A stretch of DNA of 10,729 bases from an uncultured Flavobacteriales bacterium (GTDB lineage: Bacteria > Bacteroidota > Bacteroidia > Palsa-965). The position numbers were made by a program, and so were the translations under genes. Positions within the stretch are counted from its first letter, which is position 1. Every line of letters begins with the position of its first letter. The stretch is from positions 1 through 10,729 of the forward strand of contig CALJIF010000064.1 in assembly GCA_937974275.1 (NCBI GenBank), given 5' to 3'. The notes beneath the pieces were generated by a model. The model had not been told where the DNA came from. It ran no database searches and saw only the letters and a list, made by a program, of their open reading frames with translations. Positions 1-5,964 of the stretch are shown piece after piece.

Positions 1-192
1 CATTCCTTGGAAGCAGCCACACACGATTTCGAACAAGTAGATGCGTACTTAATTTCCGGTGGATTTATTCTATTGGATGACAGCGCCGATTATTTACAGT
101 TTGGCAGTGCAACGTTAATGAAACGATTAAAACAGGACAATCGTTATCGTGTAGTTAGCCGAATGCCACATTACTTGTTACAGAAACGCTAA
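1..192 (+). CDS. Class I SAM-dependent methyltransferase, C-terminal fragment
   Basis: The reading frame is open from base 1 and stops with TAA at 190-192, so only the last 63 residues are present. It begins HSLEAATHDFEQV and continues with GGFILLDDSADY. This matches the late part of the Rossmann fold in Methyltransf_24/TylF-type methyltransferases, where an acidic-His-Ser-(Tyr) motif, a 'D-x7-L-x2-GG' helix-turn and a strand ending in Asp-Asp follow each other. The tail (MKRLKQDNRYRVVSRMPHY, then LLQKR) fits the last beta strands. The SAM-binding glycine loop would lie upstream of the window, so the substrate cannot be inferred. An in-frame TTG at 7 is not a likely start, because homology-like sequence extends to base 1. 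Family assignment is fairly secure; the exact subfamily is a guess. Confidence 0.72.
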   Translation, partial: HSLEAATHDFEQVDAYLISGGFILLDDSADYLQFGSATLMKRLKQDNRYRVVSRMPHYLLQKR

Positions 193-199
193 TTCGTTC

Positions 200-248
200 A
201 ACCTATTTAGCCGACTGTTGCCGGGAAGTTGCAATCGGCATATAGGTT
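200..248. other. Imperfect long hairpin after the methyltransferase gene
   Basis: The sequence starts 8 bases after the methyltransferase stop. Arms AACCTAT (200-206) and ATAGGTT (242-248) pair perfectly. Inside them GCCGA (210-214) pairs with TCGGC (235-239), then TTGC (218-221) with GCAA (231-234), leaving a 9-base loop. That makes 16 base pairs broken by a 3x2 internal loop and a 3-base bulge. There is no T run directly after it, so alone it is not a typical intrinsic terminator. It could be a 3' end-stabilising or processing structure. Confidence 0.4.
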
Positions 249-251
249 AAA

Positions 252-277
252 ACGCACCGTTTCATGCGTGTATTTTT
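252..277 (+). terminator. Possible weak intrinsic terminator of the methyltransferase gene
   Basis: Stem ACGCA (252-256) / TGCGT (265-269) encloses an 8-base loop, and a TTTTT run follows at 273-277. The stem is only 5 bp, but it stands between a gene end and the next gene start on the same strand and follows the larger hairpin at 200-248. Confidence 0.35.
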
Positions 278-341
278 CCCATTCATTACATTTCATTAAA
301 TCCGTCACGCAGAAACCTCAACATTTGTCAAAAAACAAAAC

Positions 342-851
342 ATGATCACCACTAAACGTCTTCAACTGCTTCCTTTATCTTACGAAAGGCTGATCATGTA
401 TATGAATTGCGATTTCTCGTTGGAGACAGAACTTGGCTTGCAGCATCATGCCCGCTCTATTTCACCGGAGTTAGATGAAGCGCTGCGTGAAACTATACTT
501 CCCGCAGTTCAAGATGACGCCAACAACCACCTCTATCATACGCTATGGACTGCTTTCACTCGCGACACACGAATGATGGTAGGCGATTTATGTATAGTTG
601 GCGCTCCTAATGAAAACGGGGAAATAGAAATTGGTTACGGCACGTATCCCGAATTTCAAGGTTTGGGCTACATGAGTGAAATTGTGCAAGGCATCATTTC
701 GTAGGCTGAAACACAATCCGAAATTAAAGCAATCGTTGCCAATACCACAGTTGATAATATCGCATCACTCAAGGTGCTGGAAAAAAATCAATTTGTAAAT
801 ATCAAAATTGAAGGAGAAAAGTCATTTTGGGTGCGTACACTGCGTATGTGA
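342..851 (+). pseudogene. GNAT N-acetyltransferase interrupted by an amber codon
   Basis: ATG at 342 opens a frame that reads as a RimJ/RimL-like GNAT acetyltransferase (Acetyltransf_3 type). These enzymes transfer acetyl from acetyl-CoA to an amine. After 120 codons it meets TAG at 702-704. Without any shift of frame it then continues for 48 more codons to TGA at 849-851, and the second part is clearly the rest of the fold. The acetyl-CoA-binding loop is EFQGLGYMSEIV before the stop, and the C-terminal 'NTTVDNIASLKVLEKNQF' segment lies after it. The stop falls in 'IIS-*-AET', where relatives very often have Trp (…W-A-E/F…), so a TGG to TAG transition explains it. Total length would be 169 residues, normal for the family. 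The truncated 120-residue product would lack part of the CoA site. A sequencing error or suppressor tRNA is also possible. Confidence 0.8.
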
Positions 852-886
852 ACCAAGAACGTCTTCAGACAATCTCAGATTATCCA

Positions 887-1399
887 TTATATACACTTAA
901 AATAATCGAACGGTTCTTTGCAATCTTCGCACTTCCACAATGCTTTACACGCAGTTGAACCGAAGTTGGAAATCATAGACGTATGAGAGGAAGCGCACCG
1001 CGGACATTTAACTTCTTTGGGTTTTCCCAACAATGCGTTTTTATCTGCTGTTGAATTTGGAGGAGGCGCAATGCCGTATTTATTCAGCTTTTCCTTCGCA
1101 TAATCACTTAGCCAGTCTGTTGTCCATGCCGGGCTTAAAACCGTTTTCATAGTAACGGGCTCAAATCCTTTTTGTTCGAATGCGCGTTTCAAATCGGCAG
1201 CCATGGCGTCCATTGCAGGACATCCCGTGTAAGTTGGCGTAATCGTTACCTCAACACCTTTATCCATGCGTTTCAATTCACGCACAACTCCTAAATCCAC
1301 TAATGTCAAAACGGGAATTTCAGGATCAACAACTGAATCGGCAATTGCCCACAATTCAGGATCACGTTCGGTGGTATTTAATTGAATCGTCTTTGTCAT
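887..1399 (-). CDS. paaD: PaaD, Fe-S maturation factor of phenylacetyl-CoA epoxidase
   Basis: This 170-residue protein has the PaaD (also called PaaJ in older naming) architecture. An N-terminal MIP18/DUF59 domain shows DPEIP (25-29), DLG (35-37) and TYTGCPAMDAM with the conserved Cys60. A C-terminal zinc-ribbon-like part has CPRC (132-135) and CEDC (157-160), plus Cys151 and Cys169. PaaD is not part of the purified epoxidase complex; the family is linked to assembly or repair of its metal or Fe-S centre. An ATG four codons upstream (1411) is also in frame. I chose 1399 because a strong GGAGGA lies 4 bases before it, and the upstream ATG actually overlaps that ribosome site. It is the last gene of paaABCD, separated from paaC by 56 bases containing a hairpin. 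Confidence 0.93.
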   Translation of the reverse strand: MTKTIQLNTTERDPELWAIADSVVDPEIPVLTLVDLGVVRELKRMDKGVEVTITPTYTGCPAMDAMAADLKRAFEQKGFEPVTMKTVLSPAWTTDWLSDYAKEKLNKYGIAPPPNSTADKNALLGKPKEVKCPRCASSHTSMISNFGSTACKALWKCEDCKEPFDYFKCI

Positions 1400-1403
1400 A
1401 GAT

Positions 1404-1409
1404 TCCTCC
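1404..1409 (-). promoter_or_regulatory. Strong Shine-Dalgarno site fixing the paaD start
   Basis: On the minus strand GGAGGA stands 4 bases before ATG at 1399. It is the clearest ribosome site in the paa operon; paaA, paaB and paaC lack one. It sits just downstream of the paaC-paaD hairpin, as expected if paaD is translated independently of its neighbours. Confidence 0.6.
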
Positions 1410-1416
1410 ATTCAGC

Positions 1417-1451
1417 AAACACGCGGCTAACAAAAATGTTTCCGCGTGTTT
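1417..1451 (-). other. Intercistronic hairpin between paaC and paaD
   Basis: AAACACGCGG (1417-1426) and CCGCGTGTTT (1442-1451) form a perfect 10-bp inverted repeat, and AACA/TGTT can add 4 bp inside with a small bulge. In the transcript it starts 4 bases after the paaC stop and ends 7 bases before the paaD ribosome site. No T run follows it in the transcription direction (GCTGAA follows), so it is not a standard terminator. An RNA-stability or attenuation element that separates paaABC from paaD expression is more likely. Confidence 0.6.
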
Positions 1452-1455
1452 CTTT

Positions 1456-2220
1456 TTACCATTCACATCCGGGATATGCCCTTGTGACGTATTGCAATTC
1501 GGAAATAATGTAACCGATATTTTCTGTGTGACGACCGGTTCTGCTGCCTTCCATCTGCCAGGCACTAACATCTGGCATCGTCAATGTCGCACGTTGAATC
1601 ACGTCTTTAACATGTTCCAACCATGCGCCTTTCATGGCGGCTACATCAGGAATAATTCCTGCAGCAACTAATTCCTTATCCGATTCGAGCGTAGCAAACA
1701 AATCGTGAGTGTACATCCACAATTCGTCAATGCCGTGCTGCATACGCTTGTTACTTTCTTCTGTTCCATCACCCAAACGCAATGTCCAGTCGGTAGCGTG
1801 ACGCACATGATACGCCAATTCTTTTACCGCTTTCCCGGCGTAACCTGATAATGTTTCATCCTTGCTCTTGAGCAATTCATTGCACAACGCATAGGCGAAA
1901 ACAGAATAGTATAACTGTCGTGCAACGGTCATTCCGAAATCACCATTAGGTGTTTCACACAATAGTGCATTGGTGAATTCATGTTCGCGACGCTCGTACG
2001 CATAATAATCTTCGTTCTTACCACCGTCCAGTTGACCTGCGTATGAATACAATACACGCGCCTGTCCGATATAATCCAACGCAATATTCGACATGGCAAT
2101 GTCTTCTTCCAGAAACGGGCCTTTGCTGCACCATTCGGATAAGCGATGTCCAAGAATCAAATTGTTATCGCCTAAACGAACAACAAACTTGATCAGGGAT
2201 GAATTGATTCCTTGACTCAT
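1456..2220 (-). CDS. paaC: PaaC, structural ferritin-like subunit of phenylacetyl-CoA epoxidase
   Basis: This 254-residue protein is about the usual length (E. coli PaaC has 248). It is the ferritin-like partner that pairs with PaaA in the (PaaAC) core of ring-1,2-phenylacetyl-CoA epoxidase. In the family it is structural and does not carry the active di-iron site. Family landmarks seen here are LGDNNLILGHRLSEW near residues 17-30, NIALDYIGQARVLY (45-58), ELAYHVRHATDW (134-145) and RTGRHTENIGYI (227-238). The C-terminus YPGCEW is typical. It starts 9 bases after the paaB stop and has no clear Shine-Dalgarno site, which suggests translational coupling with paaB. Confidence 0.96.
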   Translation of the reverse strand: MSQGINSSLIKFVVRLGDNNLILGHRLSEWCSKGPFLEEDIAMSNIALDYIGQARVLYSYAGQLDGGKNEDYYAYERREHEFTNALLCETPNGDFGMTVARQLYYSVFAYALCNELLKSKDETLSGYAGKAVKELAYHVRHATDWTLRLGDGTEESNKRMQHGIDELWMYTHDLFATLESDKELVAAGIIPDVAAMKGAWLEHVKDVIQRATLTMPDVSAWQMEGSRTGRHTENIGYIISELQYVTRAYPGCEW

Positions 2221-2229
2221 GATGCGCGA

Positions 2230-2523
2230 TTAAATATGTTTAACTTCATTAGGAATGACATAGAACGTCGGATGACGATACGCTTTATCATTCGAAGGTT
2301 CAAAGAATGCGCCCATATCCTCAGGGCTTGAAGCAACGATAGCATTTGAAGGAACGACCCAAAGCGCATTTCCTTCGTTACGACGCGTATATAAATCACG
2401 CGCATTCATTATTGCCATTTCTTTATCAGCTGCATGAACACTTCCTGCATGCTTATACGGTGTACCGGATTTGGTTTGTACGAATACTTCCCAAAGCGGA
2501 AACTGATTGTCATTTGAACTCAT
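2230..2523 (-). CDS. paaB: PaaB, small subunit of phenylacetyl-CoA epoxidase
   Basis: This 97-residue protein matches PaaB in length (about 95) and sequence. It begins PLWEVFVQTKSGTPYKHAG, then has HAADKEMAIMNARDLYTRR and WVVPSNAIVAS, and ends in a PTFYVIPNEVKHI tail. PaaB is a small non-catalytic subunit of the PaaABCE complex, and the family is thought to organise the oligomer and the reductase interaction. It lies 27 bases after paaA and 9 bases before paaC in the same operon. No Shine-Dalgarno-like sequence precedes the ATG. Confidence 0.96.
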   Translation of the reverse strand: MSSNDNQFPLWEVFVQTKSGTPYKHAGSVHAADKEMAIMNARDLYTRRNEGNALWVVPSNAIVASSPEDMGAFFEPSNDKAYRHPTFYVIPNEVKHI

Positions 2524-2550
2524 AGTCGGAGTGGTTTGGAGGTAAGGGGA

Positions 2551-3501
2551 TTAAGCTACAAGGGTTTCTGATTTTTTCGCGTTTTTCTTCGCGTACGCAT
2601 TGGCTGCTTCGCGCACCCACGCATTTTCTTCATGCACTTTAACGTGATGATTCAAGCGCTGCTTATTGCATGGTCCGTTGCCGCGAATGACATTATTAAA
2701 TTCGTCCCAATCAATTTGACCGAAATCATAATGCCCGCGTTCTGCATTCCACTTCAAATCCGGATCAGGAATTGTTAAGCCCAGAAATTCAGCTTGCGCA
2801 ACTGTTTTGTCAATAAATTTCTGACGTAATTCATCGTTCGACTCGCGCTTGATTTTCCATTGCATAGATTGCGCCGAGTGTGCTGATTCTGCATCATGCG
2901 GACCAAACATCATCAATGATGGCCACCACCAACGATTCATCGCATCTTGCGCCATTGCCTTTTGTTCTGCGGTACCGCGACACAATGACAATAACAATTC
3001 ATATCCCTGACGCTGGTGAAAACTTTCTTCTTTACAGATACGCACCATCGCACGTGCATAAGGACCGTAAGAAGTACGTTGCAAAGAAACCTGATTCACA
3101 ATCGCCGCGCCATCCACCAGCCAACCAATTGCACCAATATCAGCCCAGTTAAGCGAAGGATAATTGAAAATGCTGGAATACTTTGCAGCGCCTGTATGCA
3201 ACTGTTCAATCAATTCTTCGCGGCTAATGCCCATGGTTTCGCAGGCAGAATACAGGTATAAGCCATGTCCGCCCTCATCCTGAATTTTTGCCAACAAAAT
3301 GGCTTTACGACGAAGACTCGGGGCACGCGTTATCCAATTGCCTTCCGGCTGCATTCCGATTACTTCAGAGTGTGCGTGCTGCGAAATCTGACGAATTAAC
3401 GTTTTACGATACTTTTCCGGCATCCAGTCCTTAGGCTCAATAAACTCCCCGCGATCAATCTTGGCCTGAAACTGCGCCTCTAATTCCATTACATTTTCCA
3501 T
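2551..3501 (-). CDS. paaA: PaaA, catalytic di-iron subunit of phenylacetyl-CoA epoxidase
   Basis: This 316-residue protein is close to E. coli PaaA (309). PaaA is the oxygenase subunit that uses O2 and electrons from PaaE to convert phenylacetyl-CoA to its ring-1,2-epoxide in the cytoplasm. The ferritin-like di-iron ligands can be picked out: Glu46 (HAHSE), Glu76 and His79 in QDEGGHG, Asp130 (WLVDGA), and Glu159 and His162 in KEESFHQRQG. None is missing, so the enzyme should be active. Residue roles are assigned by family pattern, not by alignment. It is the first gene of paaABCD, and a promoter-like TATATTTG lies 28 bases upstream. ATG at 3501 is the first Met; a second in-frame Met follows at residue 5. 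Confidence 0.97.
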   Translation of the reverse strand: MENVMELEAQFQAKIDRGEFIEPKDWMPEKYRKTLIRQISQHAHSEVIGMQPEGNWITRAPSLRRKAILLAKIQDEGGHGLYLYSACETMGISREELIEQLHTGAAKYSSIFNYPSLNWADIGAIGWLVDGAAIVNQVSLQRTSYGPYARAMVRICKEESFHQRQGYELLLSLCRGTAEQKAMAQDAMNRWWWPSLMMFGPHDAESAHSAQSMQWKIKRESNDELRQKFIDKTVAQAEFLGLTIPDPDLKWNAERGHYDFGQIDWDEFNNVIRGNGPCNKQRLNHHVKVHEENAWVREAANAYAKKNAKKSETLVA

Positions 3502-3529
3502 AGTGCGAACGTAGTGTTAAGGTTCTGTA

Positions 3530-3537
3530 CAAATATA
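3530..3537 (-). promoter_or_regulatory. Candidate -7 promoter element for paaABCD
   Basis: On the minus strand TATATTTG matches the Bacteroidota -7 consensus TAnnTTTG exactly and lies 28 bases before the paaA ATG, giving a leader of roughly 20 bases. I see no clear TTTG at the -33 distance (about 19-21 bases upstream), so it may need an activator. Confidence 0.5.
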
Positions 3538-3562
3538 GCGAATACGGCGTCTTTTTGTTTCA

Positions 3563-3574
3563 TGACAAATGTCA
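3563..3574. promoter_or_regulatory. Dyad TGACA-AA-TGTCA in the paaA/paaE intergenic region
   Basis: A 12-base perfect dyad with 5-base arms sits about 25 bases upstream of the candidate paaA -7 element and about 170 bases before the paaE start. That is a plausible place for a regulator of the divergent paa genes. No regulator gene (PaaR/PaaX type) is in the window, and short arms like these can occur by chance. Confidence 0.3.
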
Positions 3575-3741
3575 GCGACCCGCATGATTTCGATTTTATT
3601 CCGGCTCCGGGACAAACTCGCTCACAAAAATCTTAAAACGCCTGCCTGTGGGCATTTGCGCTACTTTCTCACAACAATTCGGCCCATACTTTGTTCATCC
3701 CCGTTGAGAATCCTATTTTTGCGCGCAATTCAACTCAAATT

Positions 3742-4818
3742 ATGGCACGTTTTCATACGCTTCAGGTAAAAGATATTCAACGCGAAACCGCTGATTGTGT
3801 GTCTATTGTAATGGACATTCCGACAGCTTTGGCTTCCGAATTTCAATATAAACAAGGTCAATATCTGACGTTTAAAGTGAAAGTGAACGGCGAAGAATTA
3901 CGTCGTTCGTATTCGCTTTGCAGCAGTCCGGTTACCGATAATGAACTGCGTGTTGCAGTGAAAAAAGTTGCCGGTGGTCGTGTTTCCACCTGGATGAATG
4001 ATGTGCTGAAAAAAGGTGATGTGTTAGAAGTCATGACGCCGATGGGGAATTTTTATTCCGACATGAATGCGGCAAATGCGAAACACTATCAGTTGTTTGC
4101 CGGCGGAAGCGGCATTACACCGATGTTCTCCATCATCAAAACGGTTTTAAAAAGCGAGCCGAACAGCAAAATCACATTGTATTACGCTAACCGCGACGAA
4201 GCATCTACTATTTTCAAATCACAATTAGATGCTTTACAAAGTAATAACAGCAACCGTTTGAGCATACATTACATTTATGACAATGCTCCTGCAGGTCATG
4301 CTGCGTTGTACTGCGGAATGATGGACGTTTCTAAAGTAACCGCGTTGATTGAAAATCATGGTGATTTAACCGGCAACTGCGAATATTTTATTTGCGGCCC
4401 CGGCCCTATGATGGAGAACGTGAAGAACGTTTTGTCCCAATTAAAAATTGACAGCAAAAAAGTACACATCGAATATTTTACTGCGGTTGAAGAAGCTGTT
4501 AAGAAAGCAGAAGCAGCAAGTTCAGGTGGAAAAGTAATGTCAAAAGTTACCATCATCATGGACGGGCAGGAATTGAATGTTGATTTATCATCAGACGGTC
4601 CTACAATACTAGATGTGGCTATCGAAAATGACTTAGATGCGCCTTTCGCTTGTAAAGGTGCTGTATGTTGTACCTGTCGTGCTAAAGTGTTGGAAGGTCA
4701 AATGTCTATGGACGCGAACTACGCTCTTTCCGAAGAAGAAATTGAACAAGGTTACGTACTTACTTGTCAGGCACATCCGGCAACGGAGCGTGTGGTGGTG
4801 AGTTATGATGAGCCGTAA
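3742..4818 (+). CDS. paaE: PaaE, NADPH-dependent reductase of phenylacetyl-CoA epoxidase
   Basis: This 358-residue protein is nearly the same length as E. coli PaaE (356). It is the electron-transfer subunit passing electrons from NADPH via FAD and [2Fe-2S] to PaaA. Domains run in order: FAD-binding barrel with RSYS (55-58); NAD(P)-binding domain with GGSGITPM (121-128) and CGPGPMM (218-224); a linker rich in Ala, Lys and Glu (about 250-265); and a plant-type ferredoxin with Cys304, Cys309, Cys312 and Cys342. An in-frame ATG lies 17 codons upstream (3691), but MARFHTLQV at 3742 aligns with the usual PaaE N-terminus, so I take 3742. In many bacteria paaE is the fifth gene of paaABCDE; here it is divergent. 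The end is TAATAA. Confidence 0.95.
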   Translation: MARFHTLQVKDIQRETADCVSIVMDIPTALASEFQYKQGQYLTFKVKVNGEELRRSYSLCSSPVTDNELRVAVKKVAGGRVSTWMNDVLKKGDVLEVMTPMGNFYSDMNAANAKHYQLFAGGSGITPMFSIIKTVLKSEPNSKITLYYANRDEASTIFKSQLDALQSNNSNRLSIHYIYDNAPAGHAALYCGMMDVSKVTALIENHGDLTGNCEYFICGPGPMMENVKNVLSQLKIDSKKVHIEYFTAVEEAVKKAEAASSGGKVMSKVTIIMDGQELNVDLSSDGPTILDVAIENDLDAPFACKGAVCCTCRAKVLEGQMSMDANYALSEEEIEQGYVLTCQAHPATERVVVSYDEP

Positions 4819-4847
4819 TAAGCGCTTCACTTTTTTATCGGATCGTT

Positions 4848-4855
4848 TATATTTG
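4848..4855 (+). promoter_or_regulatory. Candidate -7 promoter element for the secreted protein gene at 4882
   Basis: TATATTTG, identical to the element before paaA, stands 26 bases upstream of ATG at 4882. No convincing -33 TTTG is visible. Equal sequence and almost equal distance to the start codon in two genes support its being a real element. Confidence 0.45.
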
Positions 4856-4856
4856 A

Positions 4857-4871
4857 GGTTAATTCTTAACC
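4857..4871 (+). promoter_or_regulatory. Inverted repeat GGTTAA-TTC-TTAACC at the expected transcription start
   Basis: Perfect 6-bp arms with a 3-base spacer lie directly after the candidate -7 element and 10 bases before the ATG. It could be an operator overlapping the transcription start or a small 5' leader hairpin near the ribosome-binding region. Confidence 0.35.
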
Positions 4872-4881
4872 CCAAATTATT

Positions 4882-5853
4882 ATGAAACGTACTTTTCTCG
4901 TTGGTTGTGTACTTGTGTTGATGAGCGCATTTATACAACGCCCGGACGATGGTATTGCTATCACGTCCAGCGGTTTTAATTTTCACTTCAGATTTCCTAC
5001 CGGAACCAAAGTTATTCACAATGGCCGTGACTATTTTGAAGCCCTTTACATCTGGGGAAAAAACGAATCGAACAACACTATGCATGGTGAGGTCATCATG
5101 AAAATATTTCCTCTTGATCCTACATTGCTACAATCTAAAGTTCCTGCAATTTCAGTCCGAATGGACGAACGTTGGAAAGTTCATATTAATGATAGAAAAG
5201 CGAAAATTATTCGGACACAAGATTCTTTAGCACGGCTCGAATATGGAGGTTTGTATATCGTGCATACGTATATTATCAAATCCGAAAATCAAGAACTTCA
5301 GGAAACATTTCGCGCTCATGACATAATATGCAAGGACAAAATCATTTCAATTTCTGTAAGCGTAAGTAACAAGGATGCGAATTTCATTCCAAACTTAGAA
5401 AAACAAACCTCCGAACGCGTTCTCGGTTACACTTGGAATTTTCAAAAGACTGCAGTATCCTCATTGAATGCCAATGTGACATTGTATCCTTCATTAAACT
5501 GGAAAAACGGTGATGATCAGGACATCATTATAACACCATTCGTAAAAGGGAAATCGGATTTTGATTGGACGATGACCATTAAGCGGCTTAATAACAAGAA
5601 AAACCCGATCAAGGATTTAACTACCAAATATGCTGCGGAAGGTTATAAAATGACAAGAGAACAGGTCATTGATTATGGCAAGTTCGTTCTAGAAAGCGAC
5701 CGCAAGAAAGAAATCGAATATCAATTTCAGCACTCGAAAACAGGAAAGAAATTTCGCGTGTACTACTTGGAAGGCAAAAGCCCGTTCAACGAATGTTACA
5801 CCATCACTACCGACGGTTATGCGGACGGTATTCGAATTTCTCCGTTAAACTAA
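4882..5853 (+). CDS. Secreted protein of unknown function
   Basis: I do not recognise this 323-residue protein. It starts with a typical signal peptide: MKR, then a hydrophobic stretch over residues 5-18 (FLVGCVLVLMSAFI). Cleavage near residues 17-20 would export it to the periplasm or beyond. Cys9 is too early and has no lipobox, so it is not a clear lipoprotein. The mature part is soluble, rich in Lys and Asn, and has many alternating hydrophobic positions (e.g. KIISISVSVS), suggesting a largely beta-sheet fold without membrane segments. There may be two halves, about 25-195 and 196-323. It appears monocistronic: its own promoter-like element is upstream and a strong terminator is downstream. 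Start choice is supported by the signal peptide and promoter spacing. Confidence 0.8.
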   Translation: MKRTFLVGCVLVLMSAFIQRPDDGIAITSSGFNFHFRFPTGTKVIHNGRDYFEALYIWGKNESNNTMHGEVIMKIFPLDPTLLQSKVPAISVRMDERWKVHINDRKAKIIRTQDSLARLEYGGLYIVHTYIIKSENQELQETFRAHDIICKDKIISISVSVSNKDANFIPNLEKQTSERVLGYTWNFQKTAVSSLNANVTLYPSLNWKNGDDQDIIITPFVKGKSDFDWTMTIKRLNNKKNPIKDLTTKYAAEGYKMTREQVIDYGKFVLESDRKKEIEYQFQHSKTGKKFRVYYLEGKSPFNECYTITTDGYADGIRISPLN

Positions 5854-5912
5854 GGAAATCCACATCTCCGATAACATGCGTTTGAGATAAATGCATAAGA
5901 AAAAAACTGCAT

Positions 5913-5945
5913 AAAAAAGGGTCAGCATCTGCCGACCCTTTTTTT
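5913..5945. terminator. Bidirectional intrinsic terminator between convergent genes
   Basis: The stem GGGTC/GACCC has 5 bp, then one A-C mismatch, then GC/GC around a tetraloop (5919-5938). It is flanked by AAAAAA (5913-5918) and TTTTTTT (5939-5945). It therefore reads as stem plus T run on both strands and serves the gene ending at 5853 (plus) and the one ending at 5961 (minus). Confidence 0.88.
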
Positions 5946-5950
5946 ATTTC

Positions 5951-5964
5951 GTAACCGCGGTTAC
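5951..5964. repeat. 14-bp perfect palindrome over a stop codon
   Basis: GTAACCGCGGTTAC equals its own reverse complement. It contains the stop codon (TAA at 5961-5963, minus strand) of the MORN repeat gene and lies just inside the shared terminator. As RNA it can fold to a 5-bp stem with a CGCG loop. It may support transcript termination or be coincidental. Confidence 0.5.

Noticed and set aside
862..882. Small dyads GTCTTCAGAC and AATCTCAGATT between the convergent GNAT and paaD ends
   Set aside because: Loops of 1-2 bases cannot form normal hairpins and no T run follows. Not convincing as a terminator.
1400..1411. Upstream ATG for paaD (four extra residues)
   Set aside because: The ATG overlaps the GGAGGA ribosome site of the downstream ATG, so 1399 is the better start.
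2880..3261. Plus-strand open frames inside paaA
   Set aside because: They are antisense to a highly conserved gene and have no family-like sequence; these are shadows.
3687..3693. TACTTTG as a paaE promoter element
   Set aside because: It is one base short of TAnnTTTG, and the nearest TTTG upstream is 28 bases away rather than about 19.
3691..3741. 17-codon N-terminal extension of PaaE from ATG at 3691
   Set aside because: The PaaE family starts at a sequence like MxxFHxL, which matches 3742. The extra residues look like translated leader.
4819..4837. AAGCGCTT followed by CAC and a T run as a paaE terminator
   Set aside because: The palindrome has no loop and only four base pairs per arm; too weak to call.
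4633..5085. Minus-strand 150-codon frame across the paaE end and the start of the next gene
   Set aside because: It overlaps two well-supported plus-strand genes and a promoter region, and has no recognisable features.
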